Of a stretch of DNA of 64,000 nt, positions 51,903-63,852 are shown in pieces. Below the pieces are notes generated by a model. It saw nothing but the letters and a program-made list of their open reading frames with translations, made no database searches and had not been told where the DNA came from. The stretch spans positions 186,001-250,000 of the forward strand of contig JAHLKC010000017.1 in assembly GCA_025449115.1 (NCBI GenBank). The letters are read 5' to 3'. The stretch is from Chytridium lagenaria. Its lineage: Eukaryota > Chytridiomycota > Chytridiomycetes > Chytridiales > Chytridiaceae. Numbering within the stretch: position 1 is the first letter of the stretch; every line of letters starts with the position of its first letter. The position numbers and the translations under genes are program-made.

Positions 51903-53838
51903 CCCGAACATGAGCATAGGTAGGTAGGTAGGCATATCCAGCAGATAGAGATCGTCGGGTGTTTGATGCGCGAGGAGGTCAATGAGGTGCAGGTGGGGTG
52001 AGGGATGCGGGGGTAAGGGCAACGGAGCATGGAGCATTGCGACCGTGTTCAAACCCCACACTTTGTTACCAAAAGGAGAAGTCCAATTTCTGTGTAGCAT
52101 TGTGCCCATCTTTCCAAATTCGATGCTGCTTGAAGGTGCTGGGCTCCTTGAGACGCATGTGCTTTGACGGTGCATCTGAAGGGCGGGCGGACCGCCAATA
52201 ATTAATGTCAGACGGTCATCAGAATGGGTGTGTCTCTGTTATTAGGATCCCACCTTCTACTATATATTAGGGCTATCACCTATTATATTATTATAGCGTG
52301 TGGGGAAAGGAGGGACAGAATTCAGCTTGGCGGGGCCGGATGAAGCAAACCCATGCATGTCCGGAGATTCACTCGTTACAGAAGAGTACAGAACCAGTAA
52401 TGGAATAAAATGTATAAAAAAAGAAAGAGCATGTGGGAGATCCAGGAAACGCGTGAATGGACTAAAATTTAGAACAAAGAACGAAGAAAGAAAGCTGGAC
52501 AAAGACGCTTCCCTAAGCCCGCAATATTTAAAAAGTGCATCCGGCTGCTGCGCGGGAGAGACGTGGAGGTATCCACCATCACCCTCTTCCCTCTTTAGTC
52601 GCGTCGGAAGGATGCACTCAGGTTACATTTCCTTTTGAGTTAATTATATATTGGTGCAGGCAATTATGAGTCAGATAAATGCTGTCCTTCACTTTTTGAC
52701 ACGTCTTACCACCTTCCTTATTTTATTCTAAGCATCCAACCACACTTCAGTCATAATATCGTAAATAGGTTAATTTCCTCAGTTCAGCTCGTCTTTCTTC
52801 CCGTCATTCCAATTTCTTTCTTGACATCAAGACCGCCATATATAATACCTGAGTACTTCAGCACATCATTCATCCCCCCACCGCGTGAAGCCTGCAACGA
52901 TTACACACCATCAACATTCATTTAAAGCCGTGACTATGCCATCATCGTCACCTTATAGCTTCAGCTGTCCCACTTCCATACTGTAACGATAGCACGCATA
53001 TTACGTGCGGTGGAATATTCCCTTTGCTAGCTATAATCTATATATTCAGATTTTGATCGATCATCAGTAGCTTTTGCGTTTGTTCACGTCAGCATGGCTA
53101 TTTTAGATCCTAGCAGATCCCCTTGGTCTCGCTTTTTTAGACATACCACGCTAACAACCACGTTATTGATAAATGGGTTATAGGGTGAACTTTGAAGCTT
53201 GGGTTCTCATGTCGTTGTGGAACTTCTAAACGCTGAAGTTTAAAAAGATCCTCCAAATAAAGGGCTGTGTGGGGTTGGTTAAAACTTAAACTTAATAAAT
53301 TGAGAAGAGAAAATGAATTTGGTAATAGAAAAGGGGGCTTTTTTGAAGAAAAGCGCAGAAAAACATTAACAGAAAAAAAGCAACGGCTTTTGAAGGCACG
53401 CGAAACTACTGTTTAAAAAAATTGTTTGGATCAACCATTGTTTTCGACTTCAATGTTTGAAAGTCGTGTTTTATATTTATTTTAGTTCCCTATGACCACG
53501 AACCCTCTCAATTGTTTTCCTTGTCGCCTTTGGTTCAACAGCATCCTCTTTTTGGCGAATTACACGATAAACATTGTTTAACGCGAAGGCTTACTTATAC
53601 TATTATAAAACGACAAAGCTTATTAAAGTAGCGTAAAACGTTTAAAAGGCCAACATTATATCATATTTAAAAGAGCAACGTGGATAAGTAATCAACTATT
53701 GTACAATCGAATCGATTAAGGGGAGGCATAGAGATCTAGGAAAAGAGGAATGTGAGAAAAAATACAGGTTATGAGATCAAACAAAATCTTATAAATAGAA
53801 AGGTGTAGAAATTAATAGAGATTTAGGCTGACCAATCT
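51903..53838. other. Long intergenic region
   Basis: About 1.9 kb between the fungalysin gene and the F-box gene. No supported gene. A TAGG repeat lies at 51918-51930. Confidence 0.5.
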
Positions 53839-54998
53839 TCAAAAACTTTGATTCGACCATCCGTCTGCAACGTACTGAGATCCCAAAATGAGGGTAAGGT
53901 ATTCTTTCACGGATTCTGGAGAATTATCCTTCAATTTACTATTTCCAACAACCGTCATCTCCGCATTCATATCAGTAACTTCATCAATATCAGCTTTTGT
54001 CAATAATTCGCAGTCGCAGACATTAACGGTGAGACTTGGGAACTTGCCGGGCTTTGGACAAACGGTTTCAAGTGAACCAGCGTTATCAAGCTCGCCTCCA
54101 TTTTCGATGTTGGCTTCACGCGCCTTTTGACGAGTAAATGCAAACACGCTCAAAGATGAAGCATCTATGCCAGCATTCGAAGAAATGTTGAGAAACTTCA
54201 AAAACGGCGCCTTTCCGAGGATAGAAAGCACGTCAAAAGCCCATTGCGTCGTGAGGTGATGGCAAGACGCAAAGGCCAACGATCGAACCCGTTCACCAAT
54301 CAGAGTTACGATGTCAGCGAGGCATGCTCCGGTGAGTCTTGGACACTGCGATAGGGAGAGGTTGACGAGATGTGGGCATTTAACAAGGATACGGGAAACT
54401 TCCCTCCCGGTCATCAGGGTACTTGAGAGATTAAGGGTCTCGATGTTGTTACAGTAGACGGATATACAGCGAGTCAGAGTGTATTGCGTGAGGTCCCAAC
54501 ATCCAGAGACGTCGAGATGAGTTAAATTTGGGAAGACCGGAAGAAGCTCTGATAAAGCGGTATCGCTCAAATCCTTCCACGGTGCGTCCAGGAACCGTAC
54601 TTTCGCGAGTAAATTGGAGTGGAGATGGACCAGATTTGGGAAAAGTGGGACGGTTGCGCGGATATACGTCATAGGTCTTTTTCTGTACTGGGTATCGTTG
54701 GCCGCGACGATCATGCGGCCATCACAAAAACCATTATCTCTCTTTGAATACTTAATAGAATGAAGTAGAAGGCCTTCTGAGCAGGCGGATACTTGGAGAT
54801 CTTGCCATATGAAGGTGAGTTTTGAGGCGTACCGCCACTGCATGGAGACGTGTGCAGCGACGAGAAGCCCACCCAGGTCAAGATTCTCGACAATGCTGAC
54901 AACAATCTTAATGAATAAAGAGGTCGGTAAGTATGGACCTAATAAGAGAGCCGCTATCGCCTTTGCTGGATACGCACCTCGTTTGGAATCCTCAGCAT
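53839..54998 (-). CDS. F-box / leucine-rich repeat protein
   Basis: Substrate receptor type of protein for SCF ubiquitin ligases. I place the start in a 21-nt first exon (54978-54998) joined across a 71-nt intron (GTGCGT...TTAAG) to 53839-54906. This gives MLRIPNEIVVSIVENLDLGG then LLVAAHVSMQWRYASKLTFI, a good F-box (IPNE, DL, VS..WR). LRR_CC-type repeats follow: LFPNLVHLHSNLL, FPNLTHLDVSGCWDLTQYTL, HLVNLSLSQCPRLTGACLAD and FLKFLNISSNAGI. Without the first exon the frame has no ATG before a stop, which supports this model. The C-terminus is VADGWSNQSF. About 362 residues; substrate unknown. The 5' end overlaps the putative first exon of the divergent Ulp1 gene. Confidence 0.75.
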
Positions 54999-56260
54999 CT
55001 CAAGTTTGTTTTGAGTCCCTTTTGTGAAGAAGAATTGTCACAACCTCAGTTTTTGGGAATGCGTTTTGGATTGTTGGGTGAGAATACTACGGAGGACGAC
55101 GAGCTTGCAGAGGCATTGGGAGTTCTAGCGCTGAGGGAGGAACAGTTGAAAGAGGAAGATCAAAGTGAGGAGGAACAGTTTGAGGACGATGAAGGTTGAG
55201 TTTATTTTAAGAGTGCCTTCTTCTGATCTAGCAATGTAAACGTATTGCAGATCTCATTGATCTCACAAACGAAGACGACGAAATCCAGCAAGAAGTATTC
55301 GTCCACGGTATACGCATCCCCGTCACAGTAATTCCACACCATCATCTACATCTTGAATCCCACAATGTCTCCCAGGTCGAGGATCTCCTATTGGAATGCC
55401 TTCTGAGCTTCCCGACCAGAACTCGTCGTTCCCGTCTAAAAAAGCAAATAGATTCCGGCCATGCCATTAACTCCCTCATACCTGACGATCAACTTCACAT
55501 GAAGAAGTTCTCAGAACTAATTGCAACCATTCCACAAACACTTGCATCTCATGCTTTTGCGGAAATTGACGGTGTGCCTATTCGGCTTGGACTACTCCAG
55601 AGTATCGTGACTCCTAGTGCTTGGTTGAACGACGAAGCTATCAATGGTTATTTTTCCTTACTGTCGAGAAAACATCCGGATGTAAAGTTCATGTCAACGT
55701 TTTTCTACACATCGCTGATGGGGTCGGCAAGGAGGAAAGTCTATAACTATGAGGCTGTCTCAAAATGGACTCGAAAATTAACACCGATGGGCATTTTTGG
55801 GTACAGCCGTGTTATCATTCCGATTAATCAGAACAACAGCCACTGGTGGGTATTTCAATTTTTACGTATGCTAAAACGCTATAGGTCAATGATTCACATT
55901 GACATGATAGCCCATACCATCGAATACTATGACAGCCTTGGTGGAGCACGCTTTGGTAAAACTGCTATTGCACACATACAACGATACCTCCGTGACGAAT
56001 TTATGGATAAAGTGCCTCAGGTAGACCCTACGCTTCAAGTTCCCAACTTTGATGAATGGGTCGTGATATTCACGTCTCAGCCGAGACAACATGACGGAGG
56101 TAGTTGTGGTGTGTTTATTTCTTGCTATGCTCAAAGCATGGCGGAGAGGATTGTACCGGTGTTCTCGCAGGATACTATTTGTGGTTTTCGGAGACGGATG
56201 GCGTTCTCTCTCATTTTCCCGTTTGTATATATGATAACATCGCATCAAGAAAACATGTGA
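54933..56260 (+). CDS. ULP1: Ulp1-type SUMO protease (C48)
   Basis: Cysteine protease that matures and removes SUMO. Exons 54933-55194 and 55251-56260 (GT-AG intron of 56 nt), 423 residues. An acidic N-terminus (EEDQSEEEQFEDDEDLIDLT) precedes the catalytic domain: WLNDEAINGYFSLLSRKHPD, His in INQNNSHWWVFQF, Asp in EYYDSLGGARFGK, and the Gln/Cys pair in QPRQHDGGSCGVFISCYAQ. The triad is complete. An alternative in-frame start at 55059 (MRFGLLGENTTEDD) would avoid overlap with the divergent F-box gene. Because the N-terminus is not conserved, I cannot decide between them. Frame intact. Confidence 0.88.
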
Positions 56261-56406
56261 ACAGTAGGTTTGGCTTAAAATTATAATTCTTATAACATGA
56301 GTAGGTTTTTAGAAAAGGATCAAACTTTTTATACATATGCCCCCGTCAAAAAGTTAGAAAATAATAGAGAAACAAGTAGCACTTTGGGATCCTACATCAA
56401 ATTATA

Positions 56407-57478
56407 TCAGTTCACATCAACATCAACGTCAATGTTATCCACCAATGTAGGAACGCGATTATAATTAAGACATTTGGGTTGACCCTTCCACATGGACCTC
56501 GCCAAACCAAACCACGACCTTGTAGTTCCCCTGAGTGCGCAGATGCTTTCAACAAAGCTATCAACGCTGTACCCGCCAGGACAGTTATACCAGCGTCTAC
56601 CGTCACGAATACATCGAAGTTTGCCATTCAGGAAGATTGTGCAGCTTTTACTACCATAGTTGTCAGACATGTGACAAGAAGCACATAACTTACATGACTT
56701 CTGATTCGATGGTCGAGGTCAACGACGTCTGAAGCAATTTTTTTCCTTCTTCACCATAGATACAGCCTTGGACGTCTGTAGCCTTAAAGTCGAATCCTGC
56801 TTCTCTAGCACATATAATGGATTGCTTTTCCGATGGAATTTCTCCGTACTTTCGGTTCTGACAGAGAACAAACTTGAACCACTCGTCGCGGGAGGGGTGG
56901 TATTTTTGAACGCAGAGCTGAACAATGTTGCCGAGGCACTATTTTGATGGTTAGGAAGTGGTGAGATGGTTAGGAAATGCGGCTCGTATGCGTTTGTGTG
57001 ATTTCGGCCGTTGTAGAATGCGCTGATATTCACCTCAGAATCGCCATGCAAGCACTTTGCTCCATAATCCAGCGACGCGTTGGGCTTTGCGATGTACTGG
57101 TGTCGGAAAGGGACATAATTATTAAGGACATGTAAATAACGGCAGAAGAAAGTAAAACACACGGATGGCACAGTGATGCCCAAAATGTGTTCCAACCTCA
57201 GTCTTAAAGTCCACCAAATCGCCCACCCTGTCAAACACTTGCGCTAGATGGCTTTCACAAAAGACTGCATCAGGGCATTTGCTCATCACAAAGGCCGTCA
57301 CTGCGACTTTTTTGCTATGCTCGGCTGGGATGTGGTCAACAGACCAGACAAACGTTGTCCAGAAGAACAGCCACAGAATAGCGACAAGTGATAGCAGGAA
57401 CAGAAGTCTTCGACGAGGTCGCCTAAAAGGAGCGTGAACGGGCTCGATGGAGCCGTAGGAAGCATGCATGACGGTCAT
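56407..57478 (-). CDS. GILT-like thiol reductase with signal anchor
   Basis: Relative of gamma-interferon-inducible lysosomal thiol reductase, which reduces disulfides in acidic or secretory compartments. Four exons, all in phase: 57197-57478, 57034-57096, 56694-56938 and 56407-56650; 277 residues. A basic stretch and hydrophobic segment (RRRLLFLLSLVAILWLFFWT, residues about 22-41) form a type II signal anchor. The active-site region is FVMSKCPDAVFCESHL; the Cys spacing is C-x5-C, as I recall for fungal members, not the animal C-x2-C. The CLHGDSECLGNIVQLC signature forms only across intron 2, which confirms the model. Later Cys pairs WFKFVLCQNRKY, IICAREAG and DVQGCIYGEEGKKL are GILT-like. 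The end is SCTIFLNGKLRCIRDGRRWY NCPGG. No frame errors. Confidence 0.88.
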
Positions 57479-57643
57479 AGTACTGGAAGGTTTTGGCAGC
57501 AGAAAAAATGTATTTGAGAATTGCGTTATCGGTGCGATGACGAGCTAAGGTTTGTGTACAAAAGGGAAGGCGCAGGGAGAGAGCAAGTGAATTGCGTGCT
57601 GATATGATGGCGATGAAGGTAAGAGGTATCTAGGTAGAAGCAA

Positions 57644-58351
57644 TCACAAAATCGTGCATCCATCGGCCTTCTTATCGTCACCTTCTCCATTCTGCTTCTC
57701 AATCTGTTGAAGCATCATCTCAAAGATCTTTGTCACATTCGTCCCGACCTTTGCACTCGTCTCAATAAATGAAGCCCCCCACTCCGCCGCAAGTTTCCGC
57801 CCTTCATCCTCCTCCACCTGCCGCTGTCCCTGCAAATCCGTCTTGTTCCCAACAAGCACAATCGGCACCCATTCCACTCCAGCAAGGTTAAGGATCTTAT
57901 CCCTAATGACTGCCGTCATCTCAAATGACTGCCGGGATGCTACAGAGTAAGCTAGGACGTAGCCATGGATACCAAGCGCATGGCGGGAGTTGAGGATGGA
58001 AAATTCATCTTGGCCAGCAGTGTCAATGATTTCGGCTGCATAGTCTTGGTTGCGGTGGCGCACAATCTTAGTGAAGGTGTTTTCGATGGTGGGGTAGTAT
58101 GTCTCTGAGAAGTGATCCTCAACGAACTTGATGACGAGCGATGACTGATGGGGTACCAAAGTCAGATACATGAAGATGAATGGGTGTGCGGTTCCTTCCA
58201 TGCCGGTTTTTTTATACTTCATTAACGAAGATATTCTCCAGTGAAGCCCCAAAAGGACCATTTAGGACCATGAGCGAGTTACCCTCACCTTTCCGACGGC
58301 CCTTGATCCCAGGACAGCGATCTTGCGCACTTTTGGAGGGTTGGAGGCCAT
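57644..58351 (-). CDS. RHB1: Rheb small GTPase
   Basis: Ras-family GTPase that activates TOR signalling. Exons 58289-58351 and 57644-58144; 187 residues. P-loop AVLGSRAVGKSS formed across the intron (the Rheb-type SRAVGKSS), switch I HFSETYYPTIENTFTK, switch II DTAGQDEFSI, base-binding VGNKTDLQ and SAK (ETSAKVGTN), and a CaaX box CTIL for farnesylation. YYPTIENTF plus the DEFSI switch is diagnostic of Rheb. Frame intact. Confidence 0.95.
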
Positions 58352-58564
58352 GGGACGGTTTTCAGTCAAGTTCGCTTTGAACTACCCAAAATTCCAAAAT
58401 TAATCCTCGTGGATGAGAAATAAAAACGGCATAAAGCGCAGGCAATACATTTACATTTATTTGCAGATAAGAATACGATACTTTTGTAGGAATGAATGAT
58501 AGAATACTAAGGAGTATCTCCTTCCCCATGCTAGAGAATAAATTTACGCTAAAAAAAAAGACAG

Positions 58565-61500
58565 TTACGCTGCCGCGCTAATCATCTTTTCACGAAGGCT
58601 ATTCACACAATTTATCGCAGCCTTGGACGAAAGGTTCGCGCTTGATAATGCGAGAAGGCACGGATTCACGTCGTCATTGGTCTTTTCTTTCATTGGTTAG
58701 TTAAAAATGCGCGCGCTTTCCTAAATGATCCGTACCTTTCCTCTTATCCACTTCCGGCACTCTTTGAGTCGTCGTGCTTCTTGTCGGATTTAAAAGATTT
58801 CGTTTTCTTGTCCTCAGACTTCTTCGAATCGTTATGCTTTTTGTCTTCAACCTTCTCGCCGTTCTTGTGCTTATCTTGTGATTTCGAGTTTCCTTTTTCT
58901 TCATCCTCAGTTTTCACATCATTCTGCTTCTTGTCCTTCGCTTCCTTGAAGTCGTTATGGTCATGTTTTTATTCTCAACGACGTTGTCCTCAGCAACCTT
59001 TGATTCAGGTTTTATCAAGGTCCAAGCTGAAGAGGGCTTGACACTATTTGCGTTTTTCTCATCTAAAACATGTCAGATCATATATTTAGTAATAGCTTAC
59101 AAGGCTGAGCGTCATTAGGGATCCAAGCTTTCCTTCCCCGCTTGTTCACACTGCCGTTGTGCATGTTCTGGTAACACGCCGCAAGGTTATTGAACGTCAT
59201 TGTAGTCTTAAGAGAGTTGCAAGCGTTGTACGCGCTTACACGGTCCAACACGGCATGGCTCCTATAGCAGTTGCAAAAAAAAAAACCAAATTTAGTAATT
59301 GATGCAATGAGCAAAGCAAACGATAGGACTCACTTCAACTTCGAAATAAAAGCCTTTTGCGCGGCGTATTTTCCCACAGGTGCATTCAAACAGTCGATCG
59401 CATCGGCAGCATTGATGTTCTCCGTCTGCATCACTTTCATACAAACATCATTTCTGCACAGCATCTAGAAGTTATTAATAAAAGCAGCCAAGGTCTGACT
59501 TACCTATGCGCACGCCCTCATTTTTCTTCATCAAAGCACCCAGTAACCCTCCACCTCCCGACATCAACGACGCAATATAAGCGGAAGGATTGATCTTCCT
59601 CCCTTCTTTGAGCCCTTCAAAACATGAAACGAGATCAGCGGCGTTAAATTGTTGGGTCACGACTGAACAGAGGTCTGCAGGAGGAGGGGTACGTGGAGCA
59701 ACGGTTTTGGCATGAGCTCTGAAATAGATGAGTTGGATATGACAGATTACGGCCTTACAAAAGTTGATTTAAGAAAAGAGTGCCGTTTCCGACAGAGTTG
59801 TAGCACCCGATAAGATCAGTTGCGGACATGGCGGGCTTTGAGTATACAGCGGTGCATTCGGCGGTCTCTGGACTTGAGCCTGCTGAGGGGGTGCGGTAAT
59901 ACCAATTTGAGGGGGTACTGGAAAACCTGATTGAGGCGGTATTTGAGCACCTATTTGAGGGGGTACTGGAAGACCTGATTGAGGCGGTATTTGAGCACCT
60001 ATTTGAGGAGGTGCTTGGACGGCTACTTTGACAATTAGAACTAATACTTAATAAAATTGGGGGGTGCGGGGATGGAGTTTACTCACGTAAACCACTCTGA
60101 TTCCCGACATTCTTTACATCAACAGGTACATCAGTAGCCGTGTTCCCATTGTTTAGCTGATTATAGCAAGCCGCCAGATCGACTGCAGTGAATGAGCCCG
60201 AAAGCTTATTGCACGCAGCATCGTAAGGTCTGACTTTATCAATCGAGTCGAAGCCTGCATATTTACTTTCAATGAGTTAGCAACCCAAAAACTAAAGGAG
60301 GCTAACTTACGCAACCGTATTCACGAATATTTTCCTGTCGTTGAGAGACATGTAACAGTTTACGGCATCCTCTGCGACCATGGACGTCTTCGAAAACGCC
60401 TTGTTGCAGGTATCCATAGCTGAGGCAAGCGCGAATAGAGTGAAAGAAATATGTATTTGAAAAAAGAAATAGGGACAGTAAGCGATGCGACAAATAACAT
60501 CAAAAAAATTTGACAAAACATAACAAAATGAAAGTTTAGGCAGATCCGGAATCCCCACCCATATCTTTCCTTTCGACGTTCACAGAAGGCGCCGCACTAG
60601 GTTTTTGAAGGATTCCCGACAACACTGGCCCAGCGTTAGATGCTGCCACATGAGCTGCTGATGCCGGACGATAACAGTCCAAAAGATCGAGAGAGGTAAA
60701 AGTGGGTTTTGATGCGACGTTAGAGCAGGAGTGGGGGAGGATGGCGGATGTTGGGGAATTTGGAACGCCGTTTTGTGGAATAGCGTATTGGGAGTTGTAT
60801 TTGGAGGCGTGGTACCTTTCGAAAAATATAAGGAATGTGTAGGCAATCGTGGCTATTTCAAGAAGGTGTACTTACTTAATCATGTCGACGAAAGGGGCGA
60901 CGCCATTTTCCGCGGCGTTTAATGATTTAAAGCAGTCCATGACGGTAGAGGCTGTCAGAGTAGAGTCTTTAAAGGCAGTGGTGCATACCGGGCTTGACCC
61001 AGCGTCAGCTACACAAAAAACCAAAGAATGTCAGCTCAAACATTATCAAATGATACATGAAGCTTTATGGCGGCTTACCCTTGACCGCTTGAGGTGTCAC
61101 CCTTCTCCCCATCTCGATAGCCGGGGTTGATTCATGGCGATACTTCCTTCTAGGCTTGTCATCCACAGGAGCGGCTGACTGATCGACCGAATTCTGACCA
61201 GCATTGTGCGTGGGGACAGGAGTCGCGACAGCAGCCGGCGCTACACGGTTATGATGGTCCACAACACGATCAGGTGATCCCCACTCATTCCGAGGGGTAG
61301 CTACAGCAGCCGGTGCAGCCAAATTCTTAGGCGGCGTGACAACGGCAGCAGGAGCCACCCAATTCTTATACGGTGTAGCAACAGCAGCCGGTGCAACCCA
61401 GTTATTATGAACAGGTGTAGCAACAGCAGCCGGCGAGACCCAATTATTCTGCGGCGTAGCAATAGCAGCCGGTGCAGCCCAGTTCTTATAAACAGGTGTA

Positions 61501-63259
61501 GCAACAGCAGCGGGCGCCGCCCAATTGTTAAGTGGAGTAGTAATCGCAGCTGGGGCAATGCCATGACGAGCACGAGCGGGTGCGGCCGCGTTGGAGACGG
61601 CTTCAGTCTTTGCGTTTGGCGCAAAGTTAACGAGGACGTTACCCTTCGCTGTTGTAATGGATGTTGGTTGGTAGCAGTCGAGAAGGTCGAGGGAGGTGAA
61701 CATGGGCATGGAGCGGACGTTCGAGCAGGACGTGAGAGTGCGAGTAGTGGAGACGCTGTCGGCAATTGTTTGGTAGTTGCTGGCGAATTGCTTCGAGTGG
61801 GTCCTGGTGAAGGAGTATCAGGTTAAAAATTATTTTAAAAAGATAAGTATAAAATGAGGACTTACCTTGCCAACCCAATAAAAGAATCCATGCCTCCATG
61901 GCTCACAAGGCTGTTGTAGCAATCCATAACTATATCCGCCTTTAACATCGAATTTTCGAAAGCCTTTAAACACGGCCCACTCTTTGCAGGATCCCCAGAG
62001 CCCGAAAATTTACTCATCCGCGCACCTCTCGCATTAGTCCCTGTCATCGGAATATCCTTTGCGGTATGTATATCCTGAACATTGTACGATGCGGGTTTAA
62101 CGACAGAAGGTTCCCCCTTAGCCGTTGTAACTCCAGCGGCGGCGGGCCTACGCTTTCTTTGGGGAGGTTTAACAACGAGAACTTTTCCCTTTGCGGTACG
62201 TGGAGGTTTGGGAGATGCGGAAGGTTTGTAGCAGTCCAAAAGGTCGAGGGAAGTAAATTCGGGCAGAGAATTTACATTGCCGCATGACGAAGATTTCCCT
62301 CTTTGAGATGGCGAGTCCATGATCCTTTTATACTCATTGGAGAAACGTGTGGCGTGCTCGCTATAAAATGAAGTTTAGGGCAAGAGACAAAAGAGAGACG
62401 AAGGAGAAAATAAGAAAGCTGATCCTTACTTTGCGAGGCTCACTATCACATTGACTCCACCCGAATTGGAAATACTGTTGTAGCACGACATGACGGAGGC
62501 AGCATCGAGCATGTAGTTTTTGAATGCTTGTGTACAAGCAGTCCCAACATTGGTGTATGTGCTCTTTGCGGTCCTATGTGCTGCCATACGAACTGGCGCT
62601 GCAGCTGGTTGAACACTATCGTGATACACTTCCTCGTCGTCATCGTTGGCCGTCCCTGGTCTATTCACGAGTTCGACGCTATCGTGATAAGCTTCCTCAT
62701 CATCGTCAACCTTGATGATATTCATATCCACACTATCGTGGTAAGCTTCTTCGTCGTCATCCTTGGTGATTTGCTTGACGACGTGACGACGGGCAGATTT
62801 CGCAGAGTTGTCGTAAACAGGTGCGGTTTGAACGTAAACGTCTTCATCTCCCTTAGGAGCGTTGGTAGCAACATCCATGTAAGCCTCCTCTTCATCGTCC
62901 TTCTTCGGGCTTTCTTGAACAATGTGACGGCGAGGAGAGCTTGCTTTGGAGGCGGATGCAGCGTGTGAGTTGTTGTAAGCAGGCTCAGATTTGGGAGGGG
63001 TGTTGAAGTCCGTACTATCCATGTAAGTTTCTTCATCGTCGTCTTCTTTTTTCGATTGAGCGACTTTCTGGTGTGCATCAACGGCGACTGCATCCATCAC
63101 CACTGCCCTACGGTTGACATGAAGCGCGGCGTTTTGCGGAGCGGGGATGGCAGAGACATCTGTGGGGACGACGATGACGAAGGCAGAGAGAAGCAGAAGG
63201 AGAGTAGGTGCAGATGCCAGCACCCGCACGGTCCGGGATGTTCTCTCCCCAAACATCAT
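58565..63259 (-). CDS. Secreted protein of repeated four-cysteine modules
   Basis: Not a family I recognise. Signal peptide with hydrophobic core TLLLLLSAFVIVVPTDVSA (from 63259). An acidic N-terminal region follows with repeats DDDEEAYHDSV (62640-63030). Then come six copies of a module, each split by one intron at the same place. Half one is C-x2-AF...(D/N)CYxSL...fv.lak, for example CLKAFENSMLKADIVMDCYN. Half two is SCSNVRSMPMFTSLDLLDCY. Cores: about 62550/62250, 61950/61690, 60990/60680, 60400/60190, 59830/59640 and 59440/59190. A final half module (PCLLALSSANLSSKAAINCV) ends at 58565. Linkers carry a PAAVATP-x-NNW repeat array (61230-61560), a PPQIGAQIPPQSG array (59905-60016) and a Lys-rich region (58740-59040). 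Frame changes near 58970, 59460 and 59900 are needed. Likely an extracellular or wall protein; function unknown. Confidence 0.7.
59905..60016 (-). repeat. Coding minisatellite, PPQIGAQIPPQSG repeats
   Basis: Tandem repeats of about 48-60 bp, visible as recurrences of a tatttgagcacctatttgag unit, encoding PPQ-IG/SG repeats inside the four-Cys-module gene. Confidence 0.8.
61230..61560 (-). repeat. Tandem PAAVATP/NNW coding repeats
   Basis: About eight units of roughly 13-15 residues, consensus W-[AV]-[AS]-P-A-A-[VI]-[AV]-T-P-x(2-4)-N, in the linker between modules 2 and 3 of the four-Cys-module protein. Confidence 0.85.
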
Positions 63260-63852
63260 TTCTGGAATTAGGGTGCCCTCGAGAGCCGGAGGATTGATGG
63301 GTTACTTGTGTCCTTTACGATGTGGACGGCTCTTACTTGTAGAGTTCTGGATAGGGAATGTAGTTTGTCACTTCAGGTTAAAATGTGTCTCTCAAGAGGT
63401 GTCTTTTTGGCTGACAAAGATCCAGAACTTGCCTCACGCGTCAACCCGTCTCATGCGCAAACGTGCTTGAGTCTGATCCCTGGTGATCATCAAAAGGCAG
63501 AGGTCTTCCTTTTATGATAAGCGGGTTTTGTTTATTCCTTTCAGTCTACGTAATTAGCTTGCAAAAGTGTCTTTGCTCCAAACGCTCAAAAAAGAGTTAA
63601 AAAAAGATATTGAGTTAGTTGTTCGCAATAAATAAATCGACAACATCTTCATGTCAACTGCTATTTATATAAGCGGAATTATATGCATGCTCTACAGCAA
63701 TCTCTTGAAAGAGTAGAAACTGTAGTTTTCTAAGTGACAACCTCCAAATGTAATATAAAAAGATAAAGTAAAAAAACAAAATAATCGTAGGTAAAACAAT
63801 ATAAATGAGCTAAACAAGAAAACGATGAAGAAAGGATCCTATCAATCCTCGT
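63260..63852. other. Intergenic stretch
   Basis: Promoter region of the four-Cys-module gene and 3' flank of the partial gene. No gene seen. Confidence 0.5.
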
